A stretch of DNA of 64,000 nt from Bacillota bacterium (lineage in GTDB: Bacteria; Bacillota; Clostridia; Peptostreptococcales; Acidaminobacteraceae): assembly GCA_030529225.1 (NCBI GenBank), contig JAUMXH010000002.1:1-64000 (forward strand), in the 5' to 3' direction. The first letter of the stretch is position 1, and each line of letters starts with the position of its first letter. Shown in pieces: positions 28,001-36,750 of the stretch. The translations under genes and the position numbers were made by a program. The notes beneath the pieces are model-generated. The model did no database searches. It had not been told where the DNA came from and saw only the letters and a program-made list of their open reading frames with translations.

Positions 28001-29474
28001 GATTCAGCTGGCCAAGGAGGCCGCCGTGCGCGCCGCCGAGGTCCTCGAGGAGAAGGACTACCTGGGCGTGATCGCCTTTGACGGGGAGCCGCACAAAGTT
28101 GTTGAACTCCAAAAGGTCAGCGACAAGGAGGCCATCAAGAACAAGATTCTGAGCATCAAGGCCGACGGGGGAACCTCGATTCAGCCGGCCCTTGCCGCCG
28201 CAGTGGACGCGCTCGAACAGAACGATGCCGCGCTCAAGCACATCATCCTGCTGACCGACGGAATGGCCGAAACATCGGGATATGAAGGCTATATCGCGAG
28301 GATGAAACAGAAAAAAATCACCCTGTCGAGCGTCGCCGTCGGGCAGGAAGCCGACACCAAACTCTTAAAGTACCTGGCCAACACCGGAGGCGGTCGCTAC
28401 TACATGAGCAACGTGTTTACCGACATTCCGACCATCTTTGCGAAGGAGACGGTGCTGGCCGGCAAAAAATACATCAACAACATCAGCTTCTACCCGGATT
28501 TGCACGCGGGAAGCTCTATGTTGGACGGGATAGACGCCCTGCCGCAACTGCACGGCTACGTGGCGAGCACCGAAAAACCGATGGCCAACGTGGTTTTAAG
28601 CGGACCGGACGGGACTCCGATCCTGGCTTCCTACCACTACGGACTCGGAAAGACAATCGCCTTTACCTCGGACATGCACGGCATCTGGTCGAAGGACTTT
28701 TTGGCCTGGCAGAACAACAAGGTCTTCTGGCACAAGGTGCTTTCGGACATCTTGAACCAAAGCCTCTCAAAGGACTTCGAGCTCCGCTGCGAGTACAGAG
28801 ACGGGAAGGCTCAGATCAGGCTGGAACTGAGCAGGGACAGCAAGATAAAGGAACGGGAACTCAAGGCCTTTGTGGTGGACAGCCAATCGGAAAAGCAGGA
28901 GCTGACCTTAAAATTGAAGGAGCCCTTCGTCTACGAGGCGAGCTTTAAACCGAAGAAAGACGGCCTTTACTTCCTGCTCACCTCCTTGGATCGGGACGGC
29001 AAAACGGAAACAGAAAATTCTCCCGCTTCGTTCAGCGCGGCCTTCATCGTGCCGTACTCGGACGAGTTCCGCTTCTTCAACACCAAGGTCTTGCGACCGG
29101 AAGAGCTTGTTGCGGCGAGCGGCGGGCGGGTGCTCGTAAGTGCAAAGGACGTGTTTACCGGCGAGCTCGAGAGCGTACAAAAAGAGTATGAAACGGCCAA
29201 GCTCTTCCTGGTGCTTGCCCTCCTCCTCTTTTTGTTGGAACTCTGCTTCCACATGACCAACCTGTCCGCAAGGCTCAAGCGCATCTTCGCCGCTCTCAGA
29301 AAGAAAAAGGGCCGGGACAAAACGAACGACAAAGACAAGTGGGAAGACCCGAAGGACGGGGATTCCGACGGGGACAAGCAAGGCAGGGAGAAGCGGAGAC
29401 TGCGCAGGGCGAAGGCCGCCAAAGAAGAGAGCGGCAGCGCTTCGCACATCGACGAACTCCTGAAGGGAATCTAG
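25035..29474 (+). CDS. Giant membrane protein with three vWA domains (BatA-like fusion)
   Basis: 1479 residues. The N-terminus matches the BatA/aerotolerance type: helix at about 5-24, then RPRHKLLDVPSIFLWEEL, then a second helix at 58-81. vWA domain 1 follows with a degenerate metal site, NGSFS at Asn94 in place of Asp. A beta region leads to two more helices (about 576-593 and 603-622). vWA domain 2 has an intact DFSES at Asp637, with STNM and SDG. A GATase-like region (about 857-960) precedes vWA domain 3 with intact DKSGS at Asp975, GGTSI and TDG. A last helix (about 1390-1410) and a very charged cytoplasmic tail end the protein. It looks like a fusion of a BatA-like protein with a vWA/GATase protein. 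Likely partner of MoxR and DUF58. Confidence 0.85.
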   Translation: MGISNFLGLFALLSLPVIVILYMFRPRHKLLDVPSIFLWEELMEDLSKAKKLEKLKKTILLLLDLLIALLITLLLLGIFFQSTKAQSHHILMINGSFSMNAQDLKPSRFEAAKKMAEEYVEKLEGKEELSIILVHSDPELIASRETDHKQAINAIRSLKPGYGNPKLSKIQDLIAELQSDEGASVVYFTDEPYKYAENILVKESEENLALRNISSSLNEGKRSVAITVENADNQAKKAQISLYDGDLYLTTKAVEIGAKSSEIVFFENLNQNISVIHAKLDGEDINPLDNSLYEIGKSAAPKKIALISNGHFFLESFLSLNPSYEVFLSKPEEYKNLSGFDVYIFDKLTPEVLPKDGNILVLDPEEGGKNPLFSANGYINNPSFALEKHPVNRFLEKANFAIGISQTYEKRPDREPIYSAGEKVLAYSTRKGLQKIVVFGFDFRYTDLPLKVDFPILMNNLSEYLLDQMMTDKSKYSAGEGVLVYIKPSSSSANILTPSGKKLPLSLESATHTFRGAEELGLYSVEQESEAGGEKLLSKSYFAINPPDFASEEELEFTSGNAGIKTFTSRSDIDRILIALLLLALLIELFLRIRKNPLSKKGTLALRALVVLLVILSMLNLKWSLESKYSDTVFVADFSESMHGKDGEVNKFIEDSLEQLSNEDLYGIVSFAERANVEKPLSEARGFQPISTEIEKGSTNMEKGIEKAEFLFNKDHKKRIVLLSDGRENAGDVLKKLSDLKDKKITVDYYPLGSDRFEEVEIDELSVPQHAKLGQDIPIEVKIGSNVQGKAKLYLYGRDKLIEKKDVEIKAGTNNFIFSSNLQETGIVEYRAEIVPERDKYAENNKLSSFVSVEGKLKMLIVQNENFGENYAKLFDNLDVTLIDQSQVPLNIESILYYDAFLLADVSLEKTHQKFIENLAYLVKNQGKSLIVSGGENSYAMGGYYKSKLEEMLPVEMKVKDKEKQENIAMLLVIDKSGSMESGEYGLSKIQLAKEAAVRAAEVLEEKDYLGVIAFDGEPHKVVELQKVSDKEAIKNKILSIKADGGTSIQPALAAAVDALEQNDAALKHIILLTDGMAETSGYEGYIARMKQKKITLSSVAVGQEADTKLLKYLANTGGGRYYMSNVFTDIPTIFAKETVLAGKKYINNISFYPDLHAGSSMLDGIDALPQLHGYVASTEKPMANVVLSGPDGTPILASYHYGLGKTIAFTSDMHGIWSKDFLAWQNNKVFWHKVLSDILNQSLSKDFELRCEYRDGKAQIRLELSRDSKIKERELKAFVVDSQSEKQELTLKLKEPFVYEASFKPKKDGLYFLLTSLDRDGKTETENSPASFSAAFIVPYSDEFRFFNTKVLRPEELVAASGGRVLVSAKDVFTGELESVQKEYETAKLFLVLALLLFLLELCFHMTNLSARLKRIFAALRKKKGRDKTNDKDKWEDPKDGDSDGDKQGREKRRLRRAKAAKEESGSASHIDELLKGI

Positions 29475-29510
29475 ATCGCCGCTGCGGCGCTTCAGAGAAA
29501 GTGAGAAACC

Positions 29511-30194
29511 ATGAGAATCAACAGATATTTGGCAAGCGCGGGGCTCTGCTCCAGAAGGAAGGCGGAGACCTACATCAACGAGGGCCTGGTGACCATCAAC
29601 GGCACTGTCGCGAAGCTCGGCGACAGGGTGGAAGAAGGTGACAGAGTGGAGCTCGAGGGCAAGCTGATTGAGCCGGAGACGAGGAACGTGACCCTGGCCT
29701 ACCACAAGCCGGTCGGCGTCGAGTGCACCGCGGACCCGTCCACCGAAAACAACATCATCTCGGTGCTCGAGTACCCGCTCAGGCTCTTTACAGTCGGGCG
29801 CCTGGACAAGGATTCCGAAGGGCTGATCCTGCTGACCAACGACGGAGACTTCTGTTATAAACTCAGCAAGGCCTCGGAGGAGCACGAAAAAGAGTACCTG
29901 GTGACTCTGAACAAGCCGTATTCGGCGGGCTTCCTGAGGCGGATGGCGAGCGGGGTCGAGATTCTGGACACCGTGACCGCGCCCTGCAAGGTGGAGCGCG
30001 TCTCGGAGCGCAGCTTTAAAATTGTCCTGGTGCAGGGCCTGAACCGCCAGATTAGAAGGATGTGCGAGGCGCTGGGATACCGCGTGACCTCGCTGATTCG
30101 CCTCAGGATCGACAAGCTTACGCTCGACGGGATTCCGAAGGGCGAGTACAGAGAGCTGAGCCCGGAAGAGATGAAGCATTTCTTTCATCTTTGA
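29511..30194 (+). CDS. rluF: 23S rRNA pseudouridine synthase, RluF-like
   Basis: This 227-residue protein has an N-terminal S4 RNA-binding domain (MRINRYLASAGLCSRRKAE, about residues 1-48) and a RsuA/RluB/RluF-type catalytic domain with the active Asp in GRLDKDSEG. The closest match I recall is E. coli RluF (U2604 of 23S rRNA): the stretch VQGLNRQIRRMCE and the closing LDGIPKGEYRELS are nearly the same. It lies 37 bases after the triple-vWA gene and may simply be carried on the same transcript; no functional link to it is evident. Confidence 0.88.
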   Translation: MRINRYLASAGLCSRRKAETYINEGLVTINGTVAKLGDRVEEGDRVELEGKLIEPETRNVTLAYHKPVGVECTADPSTENNIISVLEYPLRLFTVGRLDKDSEGLILLTNDGDFCYKLSKASEEHEKEYLVTLNKPYSAGFLRRMASGVEILDTVTAPCKVERVSERSFKIVLVQGLNRQIRRMCEALGYRVTSLIRLRIDKLTLDGIPKGEYRELSPEEMKHFFHL

Positions 30195-30231
30195 TGAAAA
30201 GCCCGCCCGAGGGAAGGGGCCCCGGCTCAAA

Positions 30232-33200
30232 CTATTTTTCCAAAAGATCTTCATCGGCACGCTGTTCCAGACTGTAGAGGAGCACCGTGCCGTTTTCGTA
30301 GGAAAATCCTCCCTGCTCGCTTTGATAGCCCTCGATCAGGTACTCGTTCGAGGTATCGGTGACGAAGGAGAGCTCCGGCCCGCTTCGGTTCCCGTCCCGG
30401 GAAAGCGCAATGTCAAAGACAATCGCTATGCTCCCCGTTTCGATCGGCTCATGCAGCTTGGGATTGCCCGCATCATCGAGCGGAAAGGCCTGCAGGCTCG
30501 CAGGGAGGGAGTAAACGCCCTTCCAGCGCTGCACGCTCATCGCGGCCGCGACCGAATCGACCCCGTCCGGAATCTCAGTCACCGGACCGACAAAGGTTCG
30601 GAACGGATAGGTGAGGAGAAGGATGTCCGGATTGTAAGAAAATACGGGTTTGGAAGATTTATACCGGTACTTCGCATAGTCTACAATCTCGCCCTTCTGC
30701 CCGGACTTTCGCAACAATTCGGCACTCCGGGCGTGTTCCAAAAGGTCCGAAGCTGTGGCCAAATCAAAGTAGACCGCGCTCCGCGTCAGGCCCTCCTGCC
30801 CGTCCAGGCGGACAAGTTCCCCCTTTTCTCTCGCATAGAGGGCAATCCGATGATGCTTGTTGCCGGCCCGGTCGATGTGATAGAAGCGGGCCTTGACACT
30901 CAAAATGTCGCCCTCGGCAAAGTAGGTGCCCATGCTCTTCACGCTGAAGAGGATCGGATATCCGGCTTTGACCTCTCGTTTCACCTCCCCCTTGCCGCGA
31001 CCCTTCCCGGCCGAAACCGGCAGCGTGAGCGCCCTCTTCTCCGCATCGCTCATACCCTGAAAGCGCTCCCCGGGGAGCCCCTCCTTGTTGTTCGTGCCCA
31101 AACTGTAAAAGGCTCCCGTGCCTTCGCTCGAAAAGGCGGGATCCAGCACCCTGTCCACGCGCAAATCAAAGAGCCTGCCGCTGACATAGAGCTCCCGCCT
31201 GTTGAAGGCCGCGTAGTGCTTGAAGTCCAGGTTGACATCTCGCTCGGCATCGAAGCGAAGGAGGGCGTTCTTGGCAACCGCAAAAGTTTCTATCGTGTAG
31301 CGCCCCTCCTTCACCCAGGGAGCCGCCTTGTAATAGATCTTCTCGACCTTGGGATCGAAGCGCAGCAGCTTTCCGGCCTTGACAAAATGGGCCTTGTCCG
31401 GCAGACTGTGCTCCAAGTCCCGCTTCTCCGTAGAAACATAGGCGTCGAAGCCGGCTCGCAGGCTCTTGTACTGCAGGTGCTTCCGATAGTCGCGATACCC
31501 GTAGCCCTTCTCCCGGATGTGCTGAAACTCGGTTAAAAAATCGAGTTCCATGACATGGTCCAGCGGAGCCGCGAGCCCGATTTTCCTTGCGTCCGCCCGC
31601 TGGTCGAAGGCCTCGTCGCTTCGTAGCTCGGTCCGGTTCGCGCTCGGCGTGTGAATCAGCACGGGATTTCCCCCAAGATCAAAATGTTTTTCGTCCTCGG
31701 CCCGATCGCTGAGAGAAATCCGCTTCTCGTAAAAAAGGCTGCCCGTCGTCTCGCCGCGCCCGTTCGGCGTCAGCACCGGGATCTTGTAGTCCTTAATTTC
31801 CAAGCTGATCGGCCTCTTTTGATAGTCGATGGGCGCAGGGGGATTCACCCCGTCAAAGAGGGCGTCGCTCAGCACAATCTGCCCGTCTATCATCAGGAAA
31901 TCGTTCCTGACCCTGAGCTCACTGCCCTGCTCGATCTGTTGCAGCAGGGTGAGAATCTCGTCATCGCTGAGGTAGTCCTCCTCCCCGACATCGATGATCA
32001 CCTTGAACTCGTCCTGCTCCCGATCGTAGCTCTGCCTCAAAGGATAGGTCGCGAGCCCGGCCGAAAGCCTGATGCCCCGGACATTCCGCTCGTAAATCCT
32101 GAGTCTGCTCGGCCCGATTCCGCGCGCGTTGAAGGCAATCGGTCCCTGCCGTTTGAGAGTCGGATTTCGGACATCCGCGCCCTTCAGGTGATAGACCGAA
32201 CAGTCATGCACCTTGTAAACCTTGTACTCCTTGTAGACGGTTTCCAGGTAGCTCTCCTCGTAGTCCCTCTTGATGTTCCCATCTTCGTCCTCATACTCGA
32301 TCCTCTGACGCAGATAGATGGAAATCGGCTCCACCGACTCTTCCGCTTCGATGCTGTAGTCCGCGAGCACCCTTTGGTCACTATGTACCGCAATCTTCAC
32401 GGCCTCCTCGCTCGGAATCGCCCGGCTCACCTCATAGGAATCGGAGCTGATCACGATGCCGCCCGCCGGCTCGCTAAGTTGAGACGCCGAATCGGAGACC
32501 TTTTCGTAGAAGAAGACCAGGACCGGCCTGTCGTTGCCCGGCCTGTACTCGTGCTTGTAACTCGCCTCCGTGCTCGCAATCACCTGACTGATCCGGCTCC
32601 TCTTACCGGCGGGTCCGAGCGCCGCTTCCGCATCCCGCTCGCTCGGGTAAATCATGTGGCCCAGGCAGCGGTAGGCCTTGGACTCCTTGGCGCGGAAGGA
32701 CTTCGTCTCCCCCTGCCGAATCAGGACGCTCTTGTTCTCCCTATGGATCGGGTGAAACTGATCCGATACCCGAAAGCGCGGACCCTTGCCCCCCTCCCAA
32801 TCAACCGCGAGGTGCCGGATTTCGAGCCGGGCATCCAGCCTGTCCTGGTAGGCGAGGAGGACGGTATCGTAGTAGTTGTTGCTGTTCAGATATTGGGCAA
32901 AACCCTTGACCCTGCTCGTCGGCAGACTGATCAGCTTGATTTTGGCGGCGTGGGCGTTCGGGTCGGCGAAGAGCCGTCTGAGATGCGAATCATACTGTTT
33001 CTTGTAGCGATCGAGCAAATCCTTTGAGCTAAAGGGCTTGCGATACCTAAAATAGGACTCCAGAAACTTCGGCATGCCCTCAATCAAAGACTTGGAAAAG
33101 TTGGCCATGACGTGTTTTTTCAAGGCTTCGTCGTCTTGTATGATGCGAAGCCAAATCGGATTGTTCCTGCCCTTCCAGGGCTTGATGACATACTTGGGAT

Positions 33201-33669
33201 TTTCTTCAAATTTGTCCGGCGGAAAGTAGGGGTTGTAGAGTTTGTCCCCGTACTGATCAAAGCCCAGGTAGCGGTAAATCAGCTCGCCCTTGCGATAAAA
33301 GGGGTCGCCCGACCTCGCCTTCACCACATCTTGAGGGCCTCGGTTCAGCTGCCTCAAATCGCTTCCGGACCAGTAGACGATGATGCCGTAGCGCCTGTAA
33401 TAGGAATCGTTGGCCTCGTGGCGGATTCCCCCCGCCTCAATTTGCATCGGATAGTAGTCGGACCCCGCAAGTTCCGGACTCGTCTTGCCATAGACGCTTC
33501 GTACATAGGCGTTCGCGTCACTTAGCACTTCCTGCATTCTCGCGCTGCCCGCGGCATCGTTGATTTTGATTTCTATCCCGCTGAAATCGGCATGAACGGA
33601 CAAAAGGCTCATGCAAAAAAGAGCGATTGCCAAGGAACATGGCAATAGATGATTTGCTCTGCGTTTCAT
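30232..33669 (-). CDS. Large secreted protein of unknown function
   Basis: This 1145-residue protein has a clear Sec signal peptide (about 1-27, cleavage after SVHA). No membrane helix, LPxTG, SLH or lipobox follows, so it is probably released or held non-covalently. The composition is rich in Arg, Tyr, Asp and Glu with many beta-strand patterns. A repeated YEDEDGNIKRDYEESY-like acidic region lies near 460-480. I recall Firmicutes proteins labelled DUF5704 with a similar look, but this is a weak guess. The ribosome site is AAAGAAAAGG. It is transcribed alone, convergent with rluF. Confidence 0.7.
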   Translation of the reverse strand: MKRRANHLLPCSLAIALFCMSLLSVHADFSGIEIKINDAAGSARMQEVLSDANAYVRSVYGKTSPELAGSDYYPMQIEAGGIRHEANDSYYRRYGIIVYWSGSDLRQLNRGPQDVVKARSGDPFYRKGELIYRYLGFDQYGDKLYNPYFPPDKFEENPKYVIKPWKGRNNPIWLRIIQDDEALKKHVMANFSKSLIEGMPKFLESYFRYRKPFSSKDLLDRYKKQYDSHLRRLFADPNAHAAKIKLISLPTSRVKGFAQYLNSNNYYDTVLLAYQDRLDARLEIRHLAVDWEGGKGPRFRVSDQFHPIHRENKSVLIRQGETKSFRAKESKAYRCLGHMIYPSERDAEAALGPAGKRSRISQVIASTEASYKHEYRPGNDRPVLVFFYEKVSDSASQLSEPAGGIVISSDSYEVSRAIPSEEAVKIAVHSDQRVLADYSIEAEESVEPISIYLRQRIEYEDEDGNIKRDYEESYLETVYKEYKVYKVHDCSVYHLKGADVRNPTLKRQGPIAFNARGIGPSRLRIYERNVRGIRLSAGLATYPLRQSYDREQDEFKVIIDVGEEDYLSDDEILTLLQQIEQGSELRVRNDFLMIDGQIVLSDALFDGVNPPAPIDYQKRPISLEIKDYKIPVLTPNGRGETTGSLFYEKRISLSDRAEDEKHFDLGGNPVLIHTPSANRTELRSDEAFDQRADARKIGLAAPLDHVMELDFLTEFQHIREKGYGYRDYRKHLQYKSLRAGFDAYVSTEKRDLEHSLPDKAHFVKAGKLLRFDPKVEKIYYKAAPWVKEGRYTIETFAVAKNALLRFDAERDVNLDFKHYAAFNRRELYVSGRLFDLRVDRVLDPAFSSEGTGAFYSLGTNNKEGLPGERFQGMSDAEKRALTLPVSAGKGRGKGEVKREVKAGYPILFSVKSMGTYFAEGDILSVKARFYHIDRAGNKHHRIALYAREKGELVRLDGQEGLTRSAVYFDLATASDLLEHARSAELLRKSGQKGEIVDYAKYRYKSSKPVFSYNPDILLLTYPFRTFVGPVTEIPDGVDSVAAAMSVQRWKGVYSLPASLQAFPLDDAGNPKLHEPIETGSIAIVFDIALSRDGNRSGPELSFVTDTSNEYLIEGYQSEQGGFSYENGTVLLYSLEQRADEDLLEK

Positions 33670-33745
33670 TGTTTTTTCCTTTTCTTTCCCGTTTTTTCTT
33701 TCTTCTCTGTTTGTTTGCTTCTATTTTTTCTATATCTTTTGTCCT

Positions 33746-33774
33746 ATTTTATCACAGATGAATCCGTTTTGAAA
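33746..33774 (-). promoter_or_regulatory. promoter of large secreted-protein gene
   Basis: On the minus strand TTTCAA (complement of 33769-33774) and TGATAAAAT (-10 complement at 33746-33751) are spaced by 17 bases. The transcript would start with a purine-rich leader of about 70 nucleotides. Confidence 0.55.
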
Positions 33775-33884
33775 TCTTTCTTTTCGGGCTTCTTGACTTT
33801 TCTCGGGCGTGGCGCGCCGCAGTCTCTTTCTTTCCGATGGCCGCCTCTTTTTCAGCAAAAAGGATTGAAAATTGGAATATCTTG

Positions 33885-33913
33885 TTGCAAAAGCGCGGCT
33901 TTTCTTATAAAAT
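33885..33913 (+). promoter_or_regulatory. promoter of arcA
   Basis: TTGCAA (33885-33890) and TAAAAT (33908-33913) are spaced by 17 bases. The first transcribed bases can form a small ACTCT/AGAGT hairpin followed by six T residues (about 33914-33936), possibly a weak attenuator. Confidence 0.6.
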
Positions 33914-33943
33914 ACTCTTATGTAGAGTGATTTTTTATTCTAT

Positions 33944-33961
33944 TAACGCATAAAAATTAAA
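33944..33961 (+). promoter_or_regulatory. candidate ArgR/AhrC operator
   Basis: The sequence around CATAAAAATTAAA resembles half of an ARG box (core ATAAAAAT) and lies downstream of the arcA promoter. The match is partial and only weakly supported. Confidence 0.25.
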
Positions 33962-34056
33962 ACTGATGAAAGGATATTAGGACATCGGGGCTGCGAAACA
34001 TCTTACAAATTGTCGCAAACCAACTGTTTTTACGAGATAAGTGAAAAGGAGTGACC

Positions 34057-35283
34057 ATGGAAACGTCATGCAAGATTGGTATCTATTCAGAAGTCGGAAC
34101 CTTGAAGAGAGTGTTGGTACACACTCCCGGAAAAGAGATTGAAAATATCACGCCCGACCTGATGCAGAGGCTTCTTTTTGATGAAATCCCCTACTTAAAA
34201 ATTGCCAGAGAAGAACACAACGCATTCGTCAATGTATTCCAACAAAACGGCACCGAGGTCATCGAACTGACCGACGCCATCGCCGAAATCATAAAGGACC
34301 CAAGTATCAAAGAGGACTTTATCGACAAGTTCATCCGGGAGACCCTAATTCGCGGAGAGGGAAAAAAGCACGCGGTCAAAGACTTTCTGCTGCAACTGAG
34401 CGACGAAAAAATCCTGATTGAAAAGATGATCACCGGAATCTTCAAGAAGGAGATCGAGGTCTCTGAAATCCTCTCCTTCGCCGATGTCGTGAACGACGAC
34501 TACCCCTTCATCACCGACCCGATGCCCAACCTCTACTTCACGCGCGACCCGGCTGCCGTCATCGGCAAGGGTAAGAGCATCAACTGCATGAACACCGCGA
34601 TTCGAAAGCGGGAGAGCCTCTTCACCGACTACCTGTTCCGCTACCACAAGTCCTTTGCGGGGCACGAGATTCCGACCTACTACAAGAGAGAGGAAACATA
34701 CAGCATAGAGGGGGGAGACATCCTGGTCCTGTCCGACAAGGTCATCCTGATCGGCATTTCCGAGCGAACCGATGTGTTGGCAATCGAGACCTTCGCCAAT
34801 ACCCTCCTCGCATCGGACGAGCCCTTCGATACCATCCTGGCGCTGAACATCCCGAACAAGAGGGCCTTCATGCACCTGGACACCGTGTTTACGATGCTCG
34901 ATCGAAACTCCTTCACCATCCACAACGAGATCCGAGGCACGCTGAAAATTTATGCAATCAAAAAGCGGGACGGCAGGCTCGTCTACAGTGAGGAGAGCGG
35001 AAGCCTCAAGGAAGTCTTGCAAAAACACCTGAAAGTGGACTGCATCCGCCTGATCAAGTGTGGGGGCGGGGACTCGATCATCGCGCCGCGGGAGCAGTGG
35101 AACGACGGGGCCAACACCCTGGCGATTGCGCCGGGCGAGGTCATCGTCTACGAGAGAAACTATGTGACCAACACAATTTTGGAGGACGCCGGCATCAAGC
35201 TGCACAAGATCCCGTCAAGCGAGCTCTCGCGCGGTAGGGGCGGCCCGAGGTGTATGTCGATGCCGATTCTGAGAGATAAATAA
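34057..35283 (+). CDS. arcA: Arginine deiminase
   Basis: This 408-residue enzyme hydrolyses arginine to citrulline and ammonia, the first step of the fermentative ADI pathway. Motifs seen are the N-terminal SEVGTLKRVLVHTPG, FTRDPAAVIG, EGGDILVL, the catalytic His in MHLDTVFTML, and the nucleophile Cys399 in GGPRCMSMP near the C-terminus. ATG at 34057 has AAAGGAG upstream. It is followed after 115 bases by the ornithine carbamoyltransferase gene, which has its own promoter. Carbamate kinase (arcC) and the arginine/ornithine antiporter (arcD) are not present next to it. Confidence 0.97.
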   Translation: METSCKIGIYSEVGTLKRVLVHTPGKEIENITPDLMQRLLFDEIPYLKIAREEHNAFVNVFQQNGTEVIELTDAIAEIIKDPSIKEDFIDKFIRETLIRGEGKKHAVKDFLLQLSDEKILIEKMITGIFKKEIEVSEILSFADVVNDDYPFITDPMPNLYFTRDPAAVIGKGKSINCMNTAIRKRESLFTDYLFRYHKSFAGHEIPTYYKREETYSIEGGDILVLSDKVILIGISERTDVLAIETFANTLLASDEPFDTILALNIPNKRAFMHLDTVFTMLDRNSFTIHNEIRGTLKIYAIKKRDGRLVYSEESGSLKEVLQKHLKVDCIRLIKCGGGDSIIAPREQWNDGANTLAIAPGEVIVYERNYVTNTILEDAGIKLHKIPSSELSRGRGGPRCMSMPILRDK

Positions 35284-35294
35284 GGAAGAACGCT

Positions 35295-35323
35295 TTGCCC
35301 GTGCAAGGCGGGCGTGCTACAAT
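35295..35323 (+). promoter_or_regulatory. promoter of ornithine carbamoyltransferase gene
   Basis: TTGCCC (35295-35300) and TACAAT (35318-35323) are spaced by 17 bases, with a TGC extension before the -10. A GCCCG/CGGGC inverted repeat spans the spacer and may be an operator. Confidence 0.6.
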
Positions 35324-35398
35324 ACAATGTTTTGACACCGGCAAGCTAACAGCCGCTGCCGGAACAATCAAAAGAGCCGATGAGGCAAGGAGGATACT

Positions 35399-36391
35399 AT
35401 GGCAATCAATTTGAGAAACCGCCACTTATTGACTTTAAAAGACTTTTCCAAGATGGAAATCGAATATCTGCTCAACCTGGCTTCGGACCTGAAGGCCAAG
35501 AAACGGGCCGGCATCAGGGGCAATCTGTTGGAGGGCAAAAACATCGTCCTGCTCTTTGAGAAGGCCTCTACCAGAACCAGGTGCGCCTTTGAGGTCGCCG
35601 CCTTTGACGAGGGGGCGAACGTCACCTATTTGACCAACAGCCAGATGGGAAAGAAGGAGAGCATCGAGGATACCGCCAAGGTCTTGGGCAGGTTCTATGA
35701 CGGAATCGAATTCCGCGGATTCAAGCAGGAAACTGTAGAAGAGCTCGCGAAATACGCCGGTGTGCCGGTTTGGAACGGCCTGACCGACAAGTACCACCCG
35801 ACCCAGATCCTCGCCGACTTTTTGACCGTCAAAGAGCATGTGAACAAGCCGCTCAAGGATGTAAAATTCGTCTATGTGGGCGATGCGAGAAACAATATGG
35901 GCAACTCGTTGATGATCGGCGCCGCGAAGATGGGCATGGACTTTGTCGCCCTGGCACCGAAGGAACTCTTCCCGGAGGAGGCCCTGGTAAACGAGATGCG
36001 AGAGGTCTGCAAGGAGAGCGGCGGAAGCATCACCTTGAGCGAGGATATGGACGCCATCAAGGGTGCGGATGTGATTTACACCGATGTGTGGGTATCGATG
36101 GGCGAAGAGGATCAATTTGAAGAGAGGATCAAGCTTCTGAAGCCGTATCAGGTGAATATGGACATGATTGCCAAGTGCGAAAACGATGATGTAAAATTCC
36201 TCCACTGCCTGCCTTCGTTCCACGACGAACACACCGAAGTCGGCATGGAAATCCTCAAAAAATACGGATTAAAAGAGATGGAAGTCACCGACGAAGTCTT
36301 CCGAAGCAAACATTCGGTAGTCTTTGATGAGGCCGAGAACAGGATGCACACGATCAAGGCCGTCATGGTGGCGAGCATCGGCAACCTCTAA
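35399..36391 (+). CDS. arcB: Ornithine carbamoyltransferase, catabolic type
   Basis: This 330-residue enzyme is expected to split citrulline by phosphorolysis into ornithine and carbamoyl phosphate. The carbamoyl-phosphate site STRTR is at residues 57-61, HPTQ at 133-136, and the ornithine-side HCLP at 269-272. AAGGAGG precedes the ATG. Neighbouring arcA argues for the catabolic role. The sequence alone would also fit an anabolic argF enzyme. Two terminator-like hairpins follow. Confidence 0.94.
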   Translation: MAINLRNRHLLTLKDFSKMEIEYLLNLASDLKAKKRAGIRGNLLEGKNIVLLFEKASTRTRCAFEVAAFDEGANVTYLTNSQMGKKESIEDTAKVLGRFYDGIEFRGFKQETVEELAKYAGVPVWNGLTDKYHPTQILADFLTVKEHVNKPLKDVKFVYVGDARNNMGNSLMIGAAKMGMDFVALAPKELFPEEALVNEMREVCKESGGSITLSEDMDAIKGADVIYTDVWVSMGEEDQFEERIKLLKPYQVNMDMIAKCENDDVKFLHCLPSFHDEHTEVGMEILKKYGLKEMEVTDEVFRSKHSVVFDEAENRMHTIKAVMVASIGNL

Positions 36392-36408
36392 TTAAGGGGT
36401 AAATACAA

Positions 36409-36446
36409 GGTTCCGACAGGGCCAAGACCCGGAACGACTCATTTTT
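36409..36446 (+). terminator. weak terminator after arcB
   Basis: The GTTCCG/CGGAAC hairpin with inner GG/CC pairs is followed by CATTTTT. Confidence 0.5.
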
Positions 36447-36468
36447 AAACTTCACTCAATAGGAAAAA

Positions 36469-36530
36469 GGTAAACTCCGCCAACTTGGAATCTTCTCCCG
36501 AGTCGGCGCGGTTTATCTTTTTCTTTGCAA
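36469..36530 (+). terminator. second terminator after arcB
   Basis: The arms GGTAAAC and GCC pair with GGC and GTTTATC across a long loop, followed by TTTTTCTTT. The remainder of the 413-base gap is very AT-rich (36640-36800) and holds only the promoter listed next. Confidence 0.55.
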
Positions 36531-36750
36531 AGAGGTCTCAAAAACAAAAACTTGTATACCCGGGTTTAAGTCCGGCAAGACCTGCTGACTATGTTGCTTT
36601 CGCTGATAAAATCCGGCTTTTTTTCGCCTTTTTGCAAGCTAAAAGAGAAATATTTTTACTGGCATTTTCGATTAAAATTATTTATTATTGGGTAAATAAA
36701 ACCTAGAATTTTACCGAATTTTTTTACTTAAAAATTATTGTCAATAGGGA

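Noticed and set aside
35283-35325. GCCCG/CGGGC inverted repeat as an arcA terminator
   Set aside because: No T-tract follows, and it overlaps a well-formed promoter for the next gene.
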